A stretch of DNA of 64,000 bases from CAVYWD01 sp963772225. Lineage in GTDB: Bacteria; Myxococcota; Myxococcia; Myxococcales; UBA5297. The position numbers and the translations under genes were made by a program. The stretch spans positions 124,001-188,000 of the forward strand of contig CAVYWD010000009.1 in the NCBI GenBank assembly GCA_963772225.1, read 5' to 3'. Shown here piece after piece: positions 27,631 through 37,063 of this stretch. A model generated the notes under the pieces. That model was given only the letters and a program-made list of their open reading frames with translations, did not search any database and had not been told where the DNA came from. Numbering within the stretch: the first letter of the stretch is position 1; each line of letters starts with the position of its first letter.

Positions 27631-28400
27631 TCATCCTCCTCGACATCTGGCGACAGAAGAACGCGGACGACCCGGGGCGCTTCGTGCGCTACGAGGTCCC
27701 CGACGTCAGCGAGCACATGTCCTTCCTCGAGATGATGGACGTGCTCAACCAGCGGCTGATCGCCAAGGGCGAAGAAGGCGTGGCGTTCGACCACGACTGC
27801 CGCGAAGGCATCTGCGGCATGTGCGGCTTCGTGATCAACGGCTCGCCGCACGGCCCCGTACACGGCGGCACCGTCTGCCAGCTGCACATGCGCGCCTTCA
27901 AGGATGGCGACCTGTTGCGGCTCGAGCCCTGGCGGGCGAAGGCCTTCCCGGTCATCCGCGACCTGGTCGTGAACCGCAGCGCCTTCGACCGCATCCTGCT
28001 CGCCGGCGGGTTCATCTCCACCCGCGCCGGCAGCGCGGTCGATGCCAACGCGGTCCTCATCCCCAAGCCCGATGCCGATCTGGCCATGGACATGGCGGCC
28101 TGCATCGGCTGCGGCGCCTGCGTGGCGGCCTGTCCGAACGCGGCGGCGGCGCTCTTTACCGGCGCCAAGATCTCGCACCTCGGCCTTCTGCCCCAGGGCC
28201 AGCCGGAGCGCAAGGAGCGCGCCCTGGCCATGGTGGCCCAGGCGCAGGCCGAGGGCTTCGGCCACTGCACCGCGGTGGGCGACTGCGAGGCGGTGTGCCC
28301 GGCGCACGTCAAGATGGACGGCATCGCGCGCATGAACAGCGACTTCGTGCGCGCCGTGGTCTGGCACCGCCCGGCCTCCGCCGGCGCGGGAACCGGCTGA
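27627..28400 (+). CDS. sdhB: Succinate dehydrogenase iron-sulfur subunit
   Basis: 257-residue subunit with three Fe-S cluster motifs: a plant-type [2Fe-2S] set (CREGICGMC and a later Cys at TVCQLH), a first ferredoxin motif CIGCGACVAACP, and a second set, CTAVGDCEAVCP. The start is GTG at 27627, inside the sdhA stop (GTGA), so translation is coupled. It carries electrons from FAD in SdhA to quinone at SdhC. A strong hairpin terminator follows 27 bases after the stop. Confidence 0.95.
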   Translation: MIILLDIWRQKNADDPGRFVRYEVPDVSEHMSFLEMMDVLNQRLIAKGEEGVAFDHDCREGICGMCGFVINGSPHGPVHGGTVCQLHMRAFKDGDLLRLEPWRAKAFPVIRDLVVNRSAFDRILLAGGFISTRAGSAVDANAVLIPKPDADLAMDMAACIGCGACVAACPNAAAALFTGAKISHLGLLPQGQPERKERALAMVAQAQAEGFGHCTAVGDCEAVCPAHVKMDGIARMNSDFVRAVVWHRPASAGAGTG

Positions 28401-28426
28401 TCGCGAGCCAGCATCGACTCAAGGCC

Positions 28427-28463
28427 CCGGCCCGAAGGCAACCCCTTCGGGCCGGTTCCTTTT
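28427..28463 (+). terminator. Rho-independent terminator of sdhCAB
   Basis: Perfect 12-base stem, CCGGCCCGAAGG (28427-28438) with CCTTCGGGCCGG (28444-28455), five-base loop, then TTCCTTTT. Confidence 0.9.
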
Positions 28464-28469
28464 CACACC

Positions 28470-28510
28470 TCACCCGGCCGAGCCGGAGCCGACAAAGTTG
28501 CCAGAGCGAG
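28470..28510. repeat. Partial third copy of the dispersed repeat (GGCTCGGCCGGG block)
   Basis: The reverse complement contains GGCAAC, a short spacer, TCCGGCTCGGCCGGGTG and a following AGG. It matches the end block found at about 3072-3108 and, inverted, at about 9650-9687. Only this roughly 36-base core is shared; the GGCTCCA part is absent. Confidence 0.6.
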
Positions 28511-28521
28511 AGGCGCTAGGC

Positions 28522-30751
28522 CTAGTTGGCGGCGACGTTCTGGGTCTGGATAAAGCTGCCGCAGGTGGTCGTGACGGTCGCCGTGAACGTCGCAACGCCT
28601 CCTGCGGGGATGTTGACCTGAGCAGGCGTCACCGTGACGTCGAGGATTTTATCGGTCACCGCCACCGCGCTCGTGGCGCTCTTGCTCGAGTCGGCCTGGC
28701 TCGTCGCGACGATGTGATACGTGCCCGCGTTCGCTGGCGCCGTGTACGCTCCCGCTGCCACACTGCCGCCGGCAGCGCCCTCCTGCACCGACCACGTCAC
28801 CGCGGTATTGGAGGTCCCTGTCACCGTGGCCGTGAAGGTGAAGGATTGGCAGGAATTGATGGCCGCCGAGGGCGGATTCAGGGCGATGGAGACGCTGGTC
28901 GGGGCGGTCACCGTGACAGTGGCGGTATCGCTCTTCGACGCGTCGGCGCTGCTCTGGGCCACCACGTGGCAGGTCGCGCCCGCCGCCGGCGCCGTGTAGA
29001 CCCCCGCCTGCGTCACCGAGCCACACCCTGAGCTCTCCTGCACCGACCACGTCACCGCGGTGTTCGTCGCCCCCGTCACGGTGGCTTTGAACGCGACGGT
29101 TCCACCTGCCGAGACCGACGTCGAGTGCGGCGCGACCGCCACCGAGACCGGCGAGGTCACCGTCACTGTGCCGGTATCACTCTTCGACGCGTCGGCGCTG
29201 CTCTTGGCGACCACGTGGCAGGTCGCCCCCGCCGCCGGCGCCGTGTAGACCCCCGCCTGCGTCACCGAGCCACACCCTGAGCTCTCCTGCACCGACCACG
29301 TCACCGCGGTGTTCGTCGCCCCCGTCACGGTGGCTTTGAACGCGACGGTTCCACCTGCTGAGACCGACGTCGAGTGCGGCGCGACCGCCACCGAGACCGG
29401 CGAGATCACCGTCACCGTGGCAGTATCGCTCTTCGACGCGTCGGCGCTGCTCTTGGCGACCACGTGGCAAGTCGCCCGCCGCCGGCGCCGTGTAGACCCC
29501 CGCCTGCGTCACCGAGCCACACCCCGAGCTCTCCTGCACCGACCACGTCACCGCGGCGTTCGTCGCCCCCGTCACGGTGGCTTTGAACGCGACGGTTCCA
29601 CCTGCCGAGACCGACGTCGAATGCGGCGCGACCGCCACCGTGACGGGCACGCTCACGGTCACCGTGGCGATATCGCTCTTCGACGCATCGGCGCTGCTCG
29701 TCGCGACCACATGGCAGGTCGCCCCCGCCGCCGGCGCCGTATAGACCCCCGCCTGCGTCACCCACCCGCACCCCGAGCTCTCCTGCACCGACCACGTCAC
29801 CGCCACGTTCGTCGCCCCTGTCACCGTGGCCTTGAACGCCACCGTCCCACCTCCCGTCACCGAAGCGGTCCGCGGGGAGATCGCCACGGCAACCTGCGGC
29901 TTCGCCGACACGGTCACCGTCGCCGCATCGCTCTTGGTCGGGTCGGCGGCGCTGGTGGCCACGACGTGGCAAGTCGCGGCGGATACGGGCGCGGAATAGA
30001 GCCCGACTTGAGTCACCGCGCCGCATCCCGAACCCTCTTGGATTGACCAGACCACCGCCAAATTCGCGGAGCCCGTCACAGCGGCGGCGAAAGTCACCTG
30101 CCCGCCGATGAGCGCAGACGCCACGTGCGGCGACACCGCGACGGCGACCACCGGAGGCGGCGATACGGTGATGGTCGCGACGTCGCTGCGGGTTGGGTCG
30201 GCGCCGCTGGTCGCGATGACGTGGCAAATGGCGGCCTGCGAAGGCGCCGCGTACGCGCCCTGTGGCGTGATGGAGCCGCAGTCGCTGGGCTCGTCGATCG
30301 ACCAGGTCACGGCCGTGTTCGCGCTCCCGGTCACGGCCGCGGTGAACTGAATCGAGCCGCCGGCCTCCACCGTGGGCGTGCTCGGCGAGATCGCCACCGA
30401 GATCCCCGAGTCCGGCGAACCGGTCACCTCGACCACCACCGAGGCACCGGCGCTCGGATTCGCGTGAGGCCTTGCCACGACGTGGTACACGCCGTCCCGC
30501 GGCGGGGCCGTGTAGACCCCGTCGCTGGTGATCGACCCGCCGTCGGCCTCGCTCACGCTCCAGAGCACCGACGAGTCCGAGCCCCCCGCGACGGTCGCGG
30601 TGAACGACAAGGTTCCCAGGGGCTTCACCTCCGCGGTGTTGGGCGAGATCTGCACTTGGACGGCGGGACCGCCCGTCGCAGCCCCAGTGCAGCCGATGAG
30701 AGCGGCAATCGCTGCCATGGGCGCGAATGAAGCGCGGGAGTTCGAATTCAT
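28522..30751 (-). CDS. Ig-like repeat lipoprotein, interrupted by a 2-base deletion
   Basis: Surface protein of eight Big-type Ig repeats of about 83 residues plus a truncated ninth. Each repeat has V-T-W-S-V/I and most a paired CG...CHV (a disulfide within the domain). ATG 30751 has AAAGG six bases upstream and a lipobox-like ALIGC (Cys 21). Repeats 5-7 are nearly identical in DNA. In repeat 5 a run reads GTCGCCC-GCCGCC where its siblings have GTCGCCCCCGCCGCC. The two missing bases (near 29474) throw the 5' part out of frame, and the 3' part stays open in the other frame to TAG at 28522. Restoring two bases gives 743 residues. It is either a pseudogene, a switchable gene or an assembly error. 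Confidence 0.75.
28994..29738. repeat. Near-identical tandem units of 249, 247 and 249 bp inside the Ig-repeat gene
   Basis: The landmark GTGTAGACCC or its ATAGACCC variant recurs at 28994, 29243, 29490 and 29739. The first two units differ at only a handful of positions. The 247-bp unit is the one with the two-base loss that breaks the reading frame. Such recent duplication favours recombination and also misassembly. Confidence 0.9.
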
Positions 30752-31409
30752 GGTTGGCCTTTCGTGCCCTTCGGCTCGAATCGGAACCTGGACCAGCAGA
30801 ATTGCCTGCGGCGGCTCTCCCGACCTCAGACTCCAGAATCGCACACCGCGCTTCCGGTTTTCTAGACGCCCACAGGGGCTCGGCTCCACAGTGCGACAGC
30901 AGCCTGCCTCGAGGCACGGCGCCCTACCTCATGGACTTCGCTGAAGGCGACGTGTCCCGATCTCAAAGGCGCACGGAGGCCGCCTCCCTCCGAGCAACGC
31001 AAGGAGCGTGACCGCGGCGCGGCCCGCGCATTCAATTCAAGAAGGGTGACCCACCGGCGCGCGCCGAAAGGCGCTGCGGAGCTGGAGCAACGCTCGACGT
31101 GCGGGCGTGCGCTCGTCCTCTTGTCAGGCGAAATGCCCCTCGGCCGAGCCGCCGCTCAGTCCAGGCTCGCCAGCCGCGCGTAGCTGTCGTAGCGGGACTG
31201 CATGGAGCTCACGTACCGAACCGGCTCCCTAGCAGCGGCAGTACCCGTAGCGGGCGCGCTGAGCGTGCTCGGGCGTGCTCATGAGCTGCATCGCCTTCTT
31301 CACGTTGTTGAACCGGCGGTCGGGGTCGAGCTTCACCGCGCCATACCGGGAACCGAGCGCGCCGTCTCGCCTTGAAATCGCGATGGGCCAGGCTCGCGCC
31401 GGTCGCACG
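30752..31409. other. Intergenic region with a possible small gene remnant
   Basis: No intact gene was found. On the minus strand at about 31165-31360 one frame reads YGAVKLDPDRRFNNVKKAM...ARYGYCRC then a stop. With a one-base shift it continues EPVRYVSSMQSRYDSYARLA and stops soon after. The smooth continuation suggests the 3' end of a small protein gene broken by one indel; no family was recognised. The rest (30752-31160) shows nothing. Confidence 0.35.
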
Positions 31410-31447
31410 AAAAAGCGGCGCCCGATCCGATTCGGACCGGGCGCCGC
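31410..31447 (-). terminator. Rho-independent terminator downstream of acs (first copy)
   Basis: On the minus strand a 10-base perfect stem, GCGGCGCCCG with CGGGCGCCGC, carries an inner TCCG/CGGA stem and is followed by TTTTT. It lies about 112 bases past the acs stop at 31560. Confidence 0.85.
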
Positions 31448-31559
31448 ATGAAACGGAACGCGACTCGCGTTCGAGCCCCGCTAGACACCTGTATGCGGCG
31501 CATTCCTCACGATTGAGTCAAGCGTCGGTTCGAGGCCGAGCGCGCAGCGCGCAGCTTCG

Positions 31560-33470
31560 CTAGGACTCGAGGGTCGAGAGGTCACCCTCAGGGAGCCCCT
31601 GCGCCCGGGCTTTCAGCAGGCGGCGCATGATCTTGCCCGACCGCGTCTTGGGAAGCGTGTCGACGAACTCGACCTTCTCCGGGCGAGCGATGGGGCCTAT
31701 CTCCTTGCCGACGTGGACGGCCAGCTCGTCGGCGAGCGCCGTCGAGGGCGCGCGGCCCGCGCGCAAAGTCACGTAGGCGTAGATGACGTTGCCCTTGACC
31801 TCGTGCGGGATGCCGATGGCCGCCGCCTCCGAGACCGCGGGGTGGCTGACCAGGGCGCTTTCGATCTCCGCGGTGCCCAGGCGGTAGCCGCTCACCTTGA
31901 TGACGTCGTCGACGCGGCCGATGATCCAGTGGTAGCCGTCCTTGTCGCAGCGCGCCGAATCGCCGGTGAAGTACTTGCCGGGATACGTGGACCAGTACTG
32001 CTTCACGTAGCGCTCCGGGTCCTTGTAGATGCCGCGCAGCATCGCCGGCCACGGATAGGTGATAACGAGCTTGCCCTCCTCTCCCGGGGCGACCTGCTTG
32101 CCGTCCTCGCCGAGGATCTCGGTGCGGATGCCCGGGAACGGCTTGGTCCCGGAGCCGGGCTTGAGCGGCAGCGACGGCACGGGCGTGATCATGAAAGCGC
32201 CGGTCTCCGTCTGCCACCAGGTGTCGATGATGGGGCAGCGGCTGCCGCCGATGACCCGGTGGTACCAGCGCCAGGCTTCGGGGTTGATGGGCTCGCCCAC
32301 GCTTCCCAGGATGCGCAGCGTGGACAAGTCGTGGCGCGCGACCCAGGACTCGCCGTAGCGCATGAGGCCGCGGATGGCGGTGGGCGCGGTGTAGAGAATG
32401 TTGACTCCGTACTTCTCCACGATGCGCCACCAGCGGTCCGGGTACGGGAACGTCGGCGCGCCTTCGTAGATGATCGACGTCGCCCCGAGGATGAGCGGCG
32501 CGTAGACGATATAGCTGTGGCCGGTGATCCAGCCTGGATCGGCCGCGCACCACCAGCGATCCTCGGGCCTCAGGTCGAAGGCGTACTTCATGGTCGAGGT
32601 GACGCCCACCATGTAGCCGCCATGCGTGTGCAAGATGCCCTTGGGCTTGCCGGTCGTCCCCGAGGTATAGAGCAGGAAGAGCGGGTCCTCGGCGTCCATG
32701 ACCTCGGTCGGCGTCTTGACCGCGTTGCCGCTGCGGGTCATGGGCAGCGCCATCAGGTCGTCGTAGTAGTAGTCGCGGCCCTGCTCCATGTTGACCGGTT
32801 CTTTGGTGCGCCGCACGACGATGACGTTCTCCACCGTCCCCGAGCGGTGCAGCGCCTCGTCGGCGATCTCCTTGAGCTTCACCACCTTGCCGCGCATGTA
32901 GCCGCCGTCGGCGGTGATGAGGACCTTGCTCTCGCTGTCCTGGATGCGCTCGGCCAAGGCCTCGACCGAGAACCCGCCGTAGACCACCGAGTGCACCGCG
33001 CCAACCTTGGCGACGGCGAGCATGGAGATGGGCAACTCCAGCACGCGCGGCAGGTAAATGGTGACGCGGTCGCCCTTCTTGATGCCCATGCTCTTGAGCA
33101 CGTAGGCGAACTTGGAGACCTCGCGGTTGAGCGCGTGGTAGCTCATGGTCCGGACTTCGCCGGCCTCGCCTTCCCAAATATAGGCGAGCTTGTTGCGCAC
33201 CGGCGTCGACTGGTGCCGGTCGAGCGCGTTGGCCACGATGTTCGTTTGAGCTCCGACGAACCACTTGAAGAACGGCGGGTTCGAGTCGTCGAGCACTTTG
33301 TTCCACGGCTTGTACCAGAACAGCTCGCGGGCCTCGGCCTCCCAGAAGGCCTGGGGGTTCTCGTTGGCCTTGTTCCGCAGGGCGTCGTAGTCGCGGACAC
33401 GGTAGCCTTTTACCGACTGCTCGTCGGCCCTCCAGAGCTCGTTTTGCGAGCAATCCTCTTCCACTCTCAT
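31560..33470 (-). CDS. acs: Acetyl-CoA synthetase (AMP-forming), first copy
   Basis: 636-residue adenylate-forming enzyme that makes acetyl-CoA from acetate, ATP and CoA. Motifs are intact: the P-loop-like TSGTTGKPKGI, the acetate-pocket region GWITGHSYIVY, the hinge region around GRVDDVIKVSGYRLGTAE, and the C-terminal PKTRSGKIMRR with the catalytic Lys that Pat-type acetyltransferases modify. ATG 33470 is chosen over an upstream start because AAAGGAG lies eight bases before it. It is monocistronic, with a terminator downstream. A second acs at 53.9 kb is only distantly similar, so the two probably differ in substrate range or regulation. Confidence 0.94.
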   Translation of the reverse strand: MRVEEDCSQNELWRADEQSVKGYRVRDYDALRNKANENPQAFWEAEARELFWYKPWNKVLDDSNPPFFKWFVGAQTNIVANALDRHQSTPVRNKLAYIWEGEAGEVRTMSYHALNREVSKFAYVLKSMGIKKGDRVTIYLPRVLELPISMLAVAKVGAVHSVVYGGFSVEALAERIQDSESKVLITADGGYMRGKVVKLKEIADEALHRSGTVENVIVVRRTKEPVNMEQGRDYYYDDLMALPMTRSGNAVKTPTEVMDAEDPLFLLYTSGTTGKPKGILHTHGGYMVGVTSTMKYAFDLRPEDRWWCAADPGWITGHSYIVYAPLILGATSIIYEGAPTFPYPDRWWRIVEKYGVNILYTAPTAIRGLMRYGESWVARHDLSTLRILGSVGEPINPEAWRWYHRVIGGSRCPIIDTWWQTETGAFMITPVPSLPLKPGSGTKPFPGIRTEILGEDGKQVAPGEEGKLVITYPWPAMLRGIYKDPERYVKQYWSTYPGKYFTGDSARCDKDGYHWIIGRVDDVIKVSGYRLGTAEIESALVSHPAVSEAAAIGIPHEVKGNVIYAYVTLRAGRAPSTALADELAVHVGKEIGPIARPEKVEFVDTLPKTRSGKIMRRLLKARAQGLPEGDLSTLES

Positions 33471-33542
33471 CGGCGGTTCTCCTTTGGGAGGTTTTCCAAG
33501 GGCAAGAGACGGCTTCACATCACTTCGTCATCAGAGCCTTCA

Positions 33543-33726
33543 TCCGGTGTTTCGGAGTCCGGCGGCAGTTCCACTGACTGGCAACCGAGAAGACTCCCGG
33601 TTTCCAAGGCGCCTTCTCCGGTGTTCCTGAGTCCGGCGGCAATTCCACTGACTGGGCAACCGAGAAACCTCTTCGGTCCCGAGATACCTCATCCGGTGTT
33701 CCTGAGTCCGGCGGCAATTCCACTGA
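33543..33726. repeat. Three tandem copies, period 74-75 bp, of the 3' end of ppc
   Basis: The 35-base core starting TCCGGTGTT..GAGTCCGG begins at 33543, 33617 and 33692. The last copy is the true 3' end of ppc, encoding GIAAGLRNTG-stop on the minus strand. The copy at 33543 still encodes G-T-A-A-G-L-R-N-T-G followed by TGA, despite several silent changes. The middle copy lacks the stop. The linker between cores (ending CTCGGTTGCC) is also partly shared. Confidence 0.9.
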
Positions 33727-36382
33727 TAGTCAACAAGAGCGCACGCCCCCAGCCCGGCTCTCCCGCGCGCTTGCGCCGCAGGAGCTCCACCTGGAGAAAC
33801 GACATTGGGTCGATGTAGGGATTGCGCAGGGCGACGGACCGCTGGAGCACGGGGTTGTCGTCCAGGAGCCCCTTGTTCCCCAGGAGCTCCAGCACCCAGC
33901 GGACCGTGAGCGCGTGCTCCCGCTCGATGCGCGGCCAGACCGCCTGGCGCGCGGCCTCGGGCGCGAGCGCGGCGTAGCGCGCGGCGATGTCCAGGTCCAC
34001 TTTGGCAAGGACGCCTTCCAGCTTCTCCAGGAGGGTCCGGAAGAAGGGCCAGGTCCGGGCCATCTCGGAGAGCAGCGCGCGGCCGGACGGCGTGGCCGCC
34101 CGCGCTTCGAGCGCGCTCCCCACCCCGTACCAGGCCGGCAGGATGATGCGGCACTGGTTCCAGGCGAAGACCCAGGGGATGGCGCGCAGCGCCTCCAGGC
34201 CGCCGTCGCGCCGCTTGGCGGGGCGCGAGCCGATGTTGAGCTCGCCAATCTCGCCGATGGGCGTCGCGCTCTGGAAGAACTCGAGGAAGCGCGGCTCCTC
34301 CCAGACCAGCGCCCGGTAGGCCTCGCGCCCCACCTGCGCCAAGGCGTCGAGCTCGCCCCAATACCGCTCGTCGCCGTCCTCGCCCGGGCGCTGGTGGGCG
34401 CCGAGCGTGTGCAGCAGCGCGCCGCCCGTGTAGAGCTCGAGGGTGCGCAGCGCCAGCGCCGGCCGGAAGTACTTGTGGTCCAGCGCTTCTCCCTGCTCGG
34501 TGACCTTGAAGCGGCCATTCACCCCGCCGCTGGGCATGGCCAGGATGGCCGCCTGCGCCGGGCCGCCGCCGCGCGCGACGGTCTCGCCGCGGCCGTGAAA
34601 GAAGAAGATGGGTACGTCCAGGCGCCGCGAGGCCTCGATGAGCGCGCGCTGGGCCTCGCGCAGCGCTACCGCGCCGCCGAGGAGCCCGACCTCCTTGTTG
34701 GAGTCGCTGTAGCCGAGCATCACCTCCTGCCCGCCGCGGGACAGCACGTGGGCGCGGTAGGCGGCGTCCTGCAGCGCCTCGGCGAGGATGGCCGGAGCGC
34801 GCTTCAGCGCGTCGAACGTCTCGAACAGCGGGACGATGTCCAGGCTCACGGCGCCGGTCGCGGGGTCGGTCACGCCGCAGGCTCGCGCGCAGCGAAGCGC
34901 GGCCCAGAGGTCCTGAGCGGCGCCCGCCATGGAGAGGACCAGCGTCCGGCAAGCGCCCTCGCCGCCTTCGCGCTGGGCGCTCGCCACCTTCGAGAGCACG
35001 CCTAGGATCCGCTCGGCGGCAGGCGTCCTCTCGGCGACCGGCTGCGCCGGGTCGGCCTCGCGCAGGTCGGAGGCCGCGGCGCGCACCTCGAGCTCGCAGA
35101 GGTGCACGCCCAAGGTCCGCACGCGCTCGAGGACGGCGCGCACCCTGCGCTCGCCGGCGTTGCGGCAGCCCGCCTCCAGCAGCGTTTCGTCCACGAGCTG
35201 CAGCTCGGCCTCAAGCTCCTCCGCGCCGATGGCCGCGAGCCTGTCCCGCTCGGCCCGGGCGTCCCGCGGGCCGCTTCCGTGAGCCGCTGCGTGGCGCCGG
35301 CGCTCGACCTCGGCCCGCGTCGCCTCGAGGCGGGCCTCGAGGAGGAAGAGCTTGCGCCGCCAGGGCTCGCCCACGGTGCTGGGCGCCTGCGCCGGAGCCA
35401 ACCACGGCAGCCGCTCCTCGTCGCGGGCCACGGAGGCCCGCAGGCGCTCCGGCACCCGGACCAGGCGCTCGGAATGCGACAGCGTGTCGCCCAGCTCGCG
35501 CACCTCGGCGACCAGCAGCTTGAGGCCGCGCTCGTGGTAGGCGCGCACGGCGTCCTCGAAGACCTCGGGCGTGACCCGCGGGTTGCCGTCGGTGTCGCCG
35601 CCGGCCCAGGAGTGGAGTCGCAGCGGCGACGGGTCGAAGCCCAGCGGCTCGCCGTAGGCGCTCTCGAAGGCGCGCCGGAGCGACCGCGAGAGCCGGGCGG
35701 AAACCCCGAAGAGGACGTTCTCCACGTACCAGGCGACGCTCTTCACCTCGTCGCCGACCCGCGGCCGCTCGCGGCGCAGCTCGTCGGAGAGCCAGAGCCG
35801 GGCCACCAGCTCCAGCACCTCGCGGTTGGCCTCTTCGCTCTCCTCGGGGGTGAGGTCGCAGCGGTCGCGCGCCTCGAGCATCCCGGCGATGCGCTCCAGC
35901 TTTTGGAGCGCGGTGCGCCGCGCCGCCTGAGTCGGGTGCGCCGTGAACGTGAGCGTGACCCGCAGCCGGCGGATGGCTTCGCGGACCGACTCGGCGGTGG
36001 CGCCGGCCTTGCGCGCGTCGGCGAGGACGGCGGCAAGCGAGCCAGGCTGGGGCGAGGCCGTCGGGTCCATCGCGCTGGCGCGGGCGCGCCGAACGCGATG
36101 GTGCTGCTCGGCCAGGTTGACGAGCTGAAAGTAGACCGCGAAAGCGCGGATGACCGGCACAGCGCGCTCGGGCGTCAGGTCGGCGAGCATTTGCGAGAGC
36201 CGCCGCGAGGCCTCCTGAGCGGCTTCGGGGGCGCCGCGCCTGCGGTCGAGGGCGAGCCCGCGCACCTCCTCCTCGAGCGCGTACAGGGCCTCGCCCTCGT
36301 GCTCCTGGAGCGCGCGCCCCAGCTGTTCGCCGAGGAAGCGCACGTCGTAGCGGAGGGGGTCGTCGACCTGGCGTTGCATCAT
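33689..36382 (-). CDS. ppc: Phosphoenolpyruvate carboxylase
   Basis: 897-residue enzyme that carboxylates PEP to oxaloacetate to refill the TCA cycle. Conserved sites are present: TAHPTQAARR (catalytic His), GYSDSNKEVG, FFHGRGETVARGGGP, the flexible loop PSGGVNGRFKVTEQGE and the invariant C-terminus ending RNTG. The length is normal. The start is the first of two adjacent ATGs, without a clear ribosome-binding site. The gene lies downstream of dut on the same strand. Its last codons are duplicated as tandem repeats beyond the stop. Confidence 0.96.
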   Translation of the reverse strand: MMQRQVDDPLRYDVRFLGEQLGRALQEHEGEALYALEEEVRGLALDRRRGAPEAAQEASRRLSQMLADLTPERAVPVIRAFAVYFQLVNLAEQHHRVRRARASAMDPTASPQPGSLAAVLADARKAGATAESVREAIRRLRVTLTFTAHPTQAARRTALQKLERIAGMLEARDRCDLTPEESEEANREVLELVARLWLSDELRRERPRVGDEVKSVAWYVENVLFGVSARLSRSLRRAFESAYGEPLGFDPSPLRLHSWAGGDTDGNPRVTPEVFEDAVRAYHERGLKLLVAEVRELGDTLSHSERLVRVPERLRASVARDEERLPWLAPAQAPSTVGEPWRRKLFLLEARLEATRAEVERRRHAAAHGSGPRDARAERDRLAAIGAEELEAELQLVDETLLEAGCRNAGERRVRAVLERVRTLGVHLCELEVRAAASDLREADPAQPVAERTPAAERILGVLSKVASAQREGGEGACRTLVLSMAGAAQDLWAALRCARACGVTDPATGAVSLDIVPLFETFDALKRAPAILAEALQDAAYRAHVLSRGGQEVMLGYSDSNKEVGLLGGAVALREAQRALIEASRRLDVPIFFFHGRGETVARGGGPAQAAILAMPSGGVNGRFKVTEQGEALDHKYFRPALALRTLELYTGGALLHTLGAHQRPGEDGDERYWGELDALAQVGREAYRALVWEEPRFLEFFQSATPIGEIGELNIGSRPAKRRDGGLEALRAIPWVFAWNQCRIILPAWYGVGSALEARAATPSGRALLSEMARTWPFFRTLLEKLEGVLAKVDLDIAARYAALAPEAARQAVWPRIEREHALTVRWVLELLGNKGLLDDNPVLQRSVALRNPYIDPMSFLQVELLRRKRAGEPGWGRALLLTISGIAAGLRNTG

Positions 36383-36519
36383 TTCGGCTCAGGGTGCCGC
36401 GAGCCGGCCCATGATGGCAAGCAAAGCGTCATGGCCGCCATTCAAAAGAACTAGTTATGGACTCGAAAAGCGACGCTGGAGCACCAATCGGCCCCGGGCC
36501 TCTTCGCCCGCTCGGTGCC

Positions 36520-36972
36520 CTAGCGGCCGGTGGAGCCGAAGCCCCCTGCCCCGCGGGCGCTGGCCGCCAGCGCGTCGACCTCGACGAGCTCGGCCTGGAC
36601 GACTGGCGCGAAGAGGATCTGCGCGATGCGCTCCCCGCGCGCGGCCTGGAACGGCTCGGCCGAGAGGTTGACGAGGCACACCTGAACCTCGCCGCGGTAG
36701 TCGCTGTCGATGGTGCCCGGGGCGTTGGCCACCGTCACGCCGAACTTGGTCGCGAGCCCGCTGCGCGGGCGAACCTGGCCCTCGTAGCCGGGCGGGAGCT
36801 CCAGGGAGAGGCCGGTCGGGACGAGCTTGCGCCCCATCGGCGGAAGCTCGAACGCGACGTCCGCGCACAAGTCCATGCCCGCCGCGCCGGCGGACATGTA
36901 GCGCGGCAAGGCCAACGGCGCCCCGCGCTCGCCACCCCCGACCCTCGACACCCTGACGCAAAGCCTCTCCAT
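36520..36972 (-). CDS. dut: dUTP diphosphatase
   Basis: 150-residue trimeric dUTPase that hydrolyses dUTP to dUMP, keeping uracil out of DNA. All five family motifs are present in order: AGMDLCAD, PRSGLA, NAPGTIDSDYRGE, RGERIAQILF and the mobile C-terminal GGFGSTGR. ATG 36972 (GGGG just upstream) gives a normal length; a TTG at 37038 would add a non-homologous leader overlapping the pnp terminator. It follows pnp by about 90 bases with a hairpin between, so it may be only partly co-transcribed with pnp. Confidence 0.94.
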   Translation of the reverse strand: MERLCVRVSRVGGGERGAPLALPRYMSAGAAGMDLCADVAFELPPMGRKLVPTGLSLELPPGYEGQVRPRSGLATKFGVTVANAPGTIDSDYRGEVQVCLVNLSAEPFQAARGERIAQILFAPVVQAELVEVDALAASARGAGGFGSTGR

Positions 36973-36986
36973 GCTGTCCCCAAACG

Positions 36987-37019
36987 AAGGCGGGGCCGCG
37001 AATCTCACGGCCCCGCCTT
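36987..37019 (-). terminator. Hairpin between pnp and dut, probable attenuating terminator
   Basis: On the minus strand AAGGCGGGGCCG pairs perfectly with CGGCCCCGCCTT around a nine-base loop. Only a short CGTTT run follows, so termination may be partial. It ends about 15 bases before the dut ATG. Confidence 0.65.
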
Positions 37020-37063
37020 GCTCAAGCTCATCTGTCAAGCTTCATAAGTTACCTTACTGCCAC

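Noticed and set aside
28994..29738. CRISPR-like regular repeats
   Set aside because: The units are 249 bp with no spacers and encode Ig domains.
33543..33726. CRISPR array
   Set aside because: There are only three units, the linkers are partly shared, and the core is the ppc 3' coding end.
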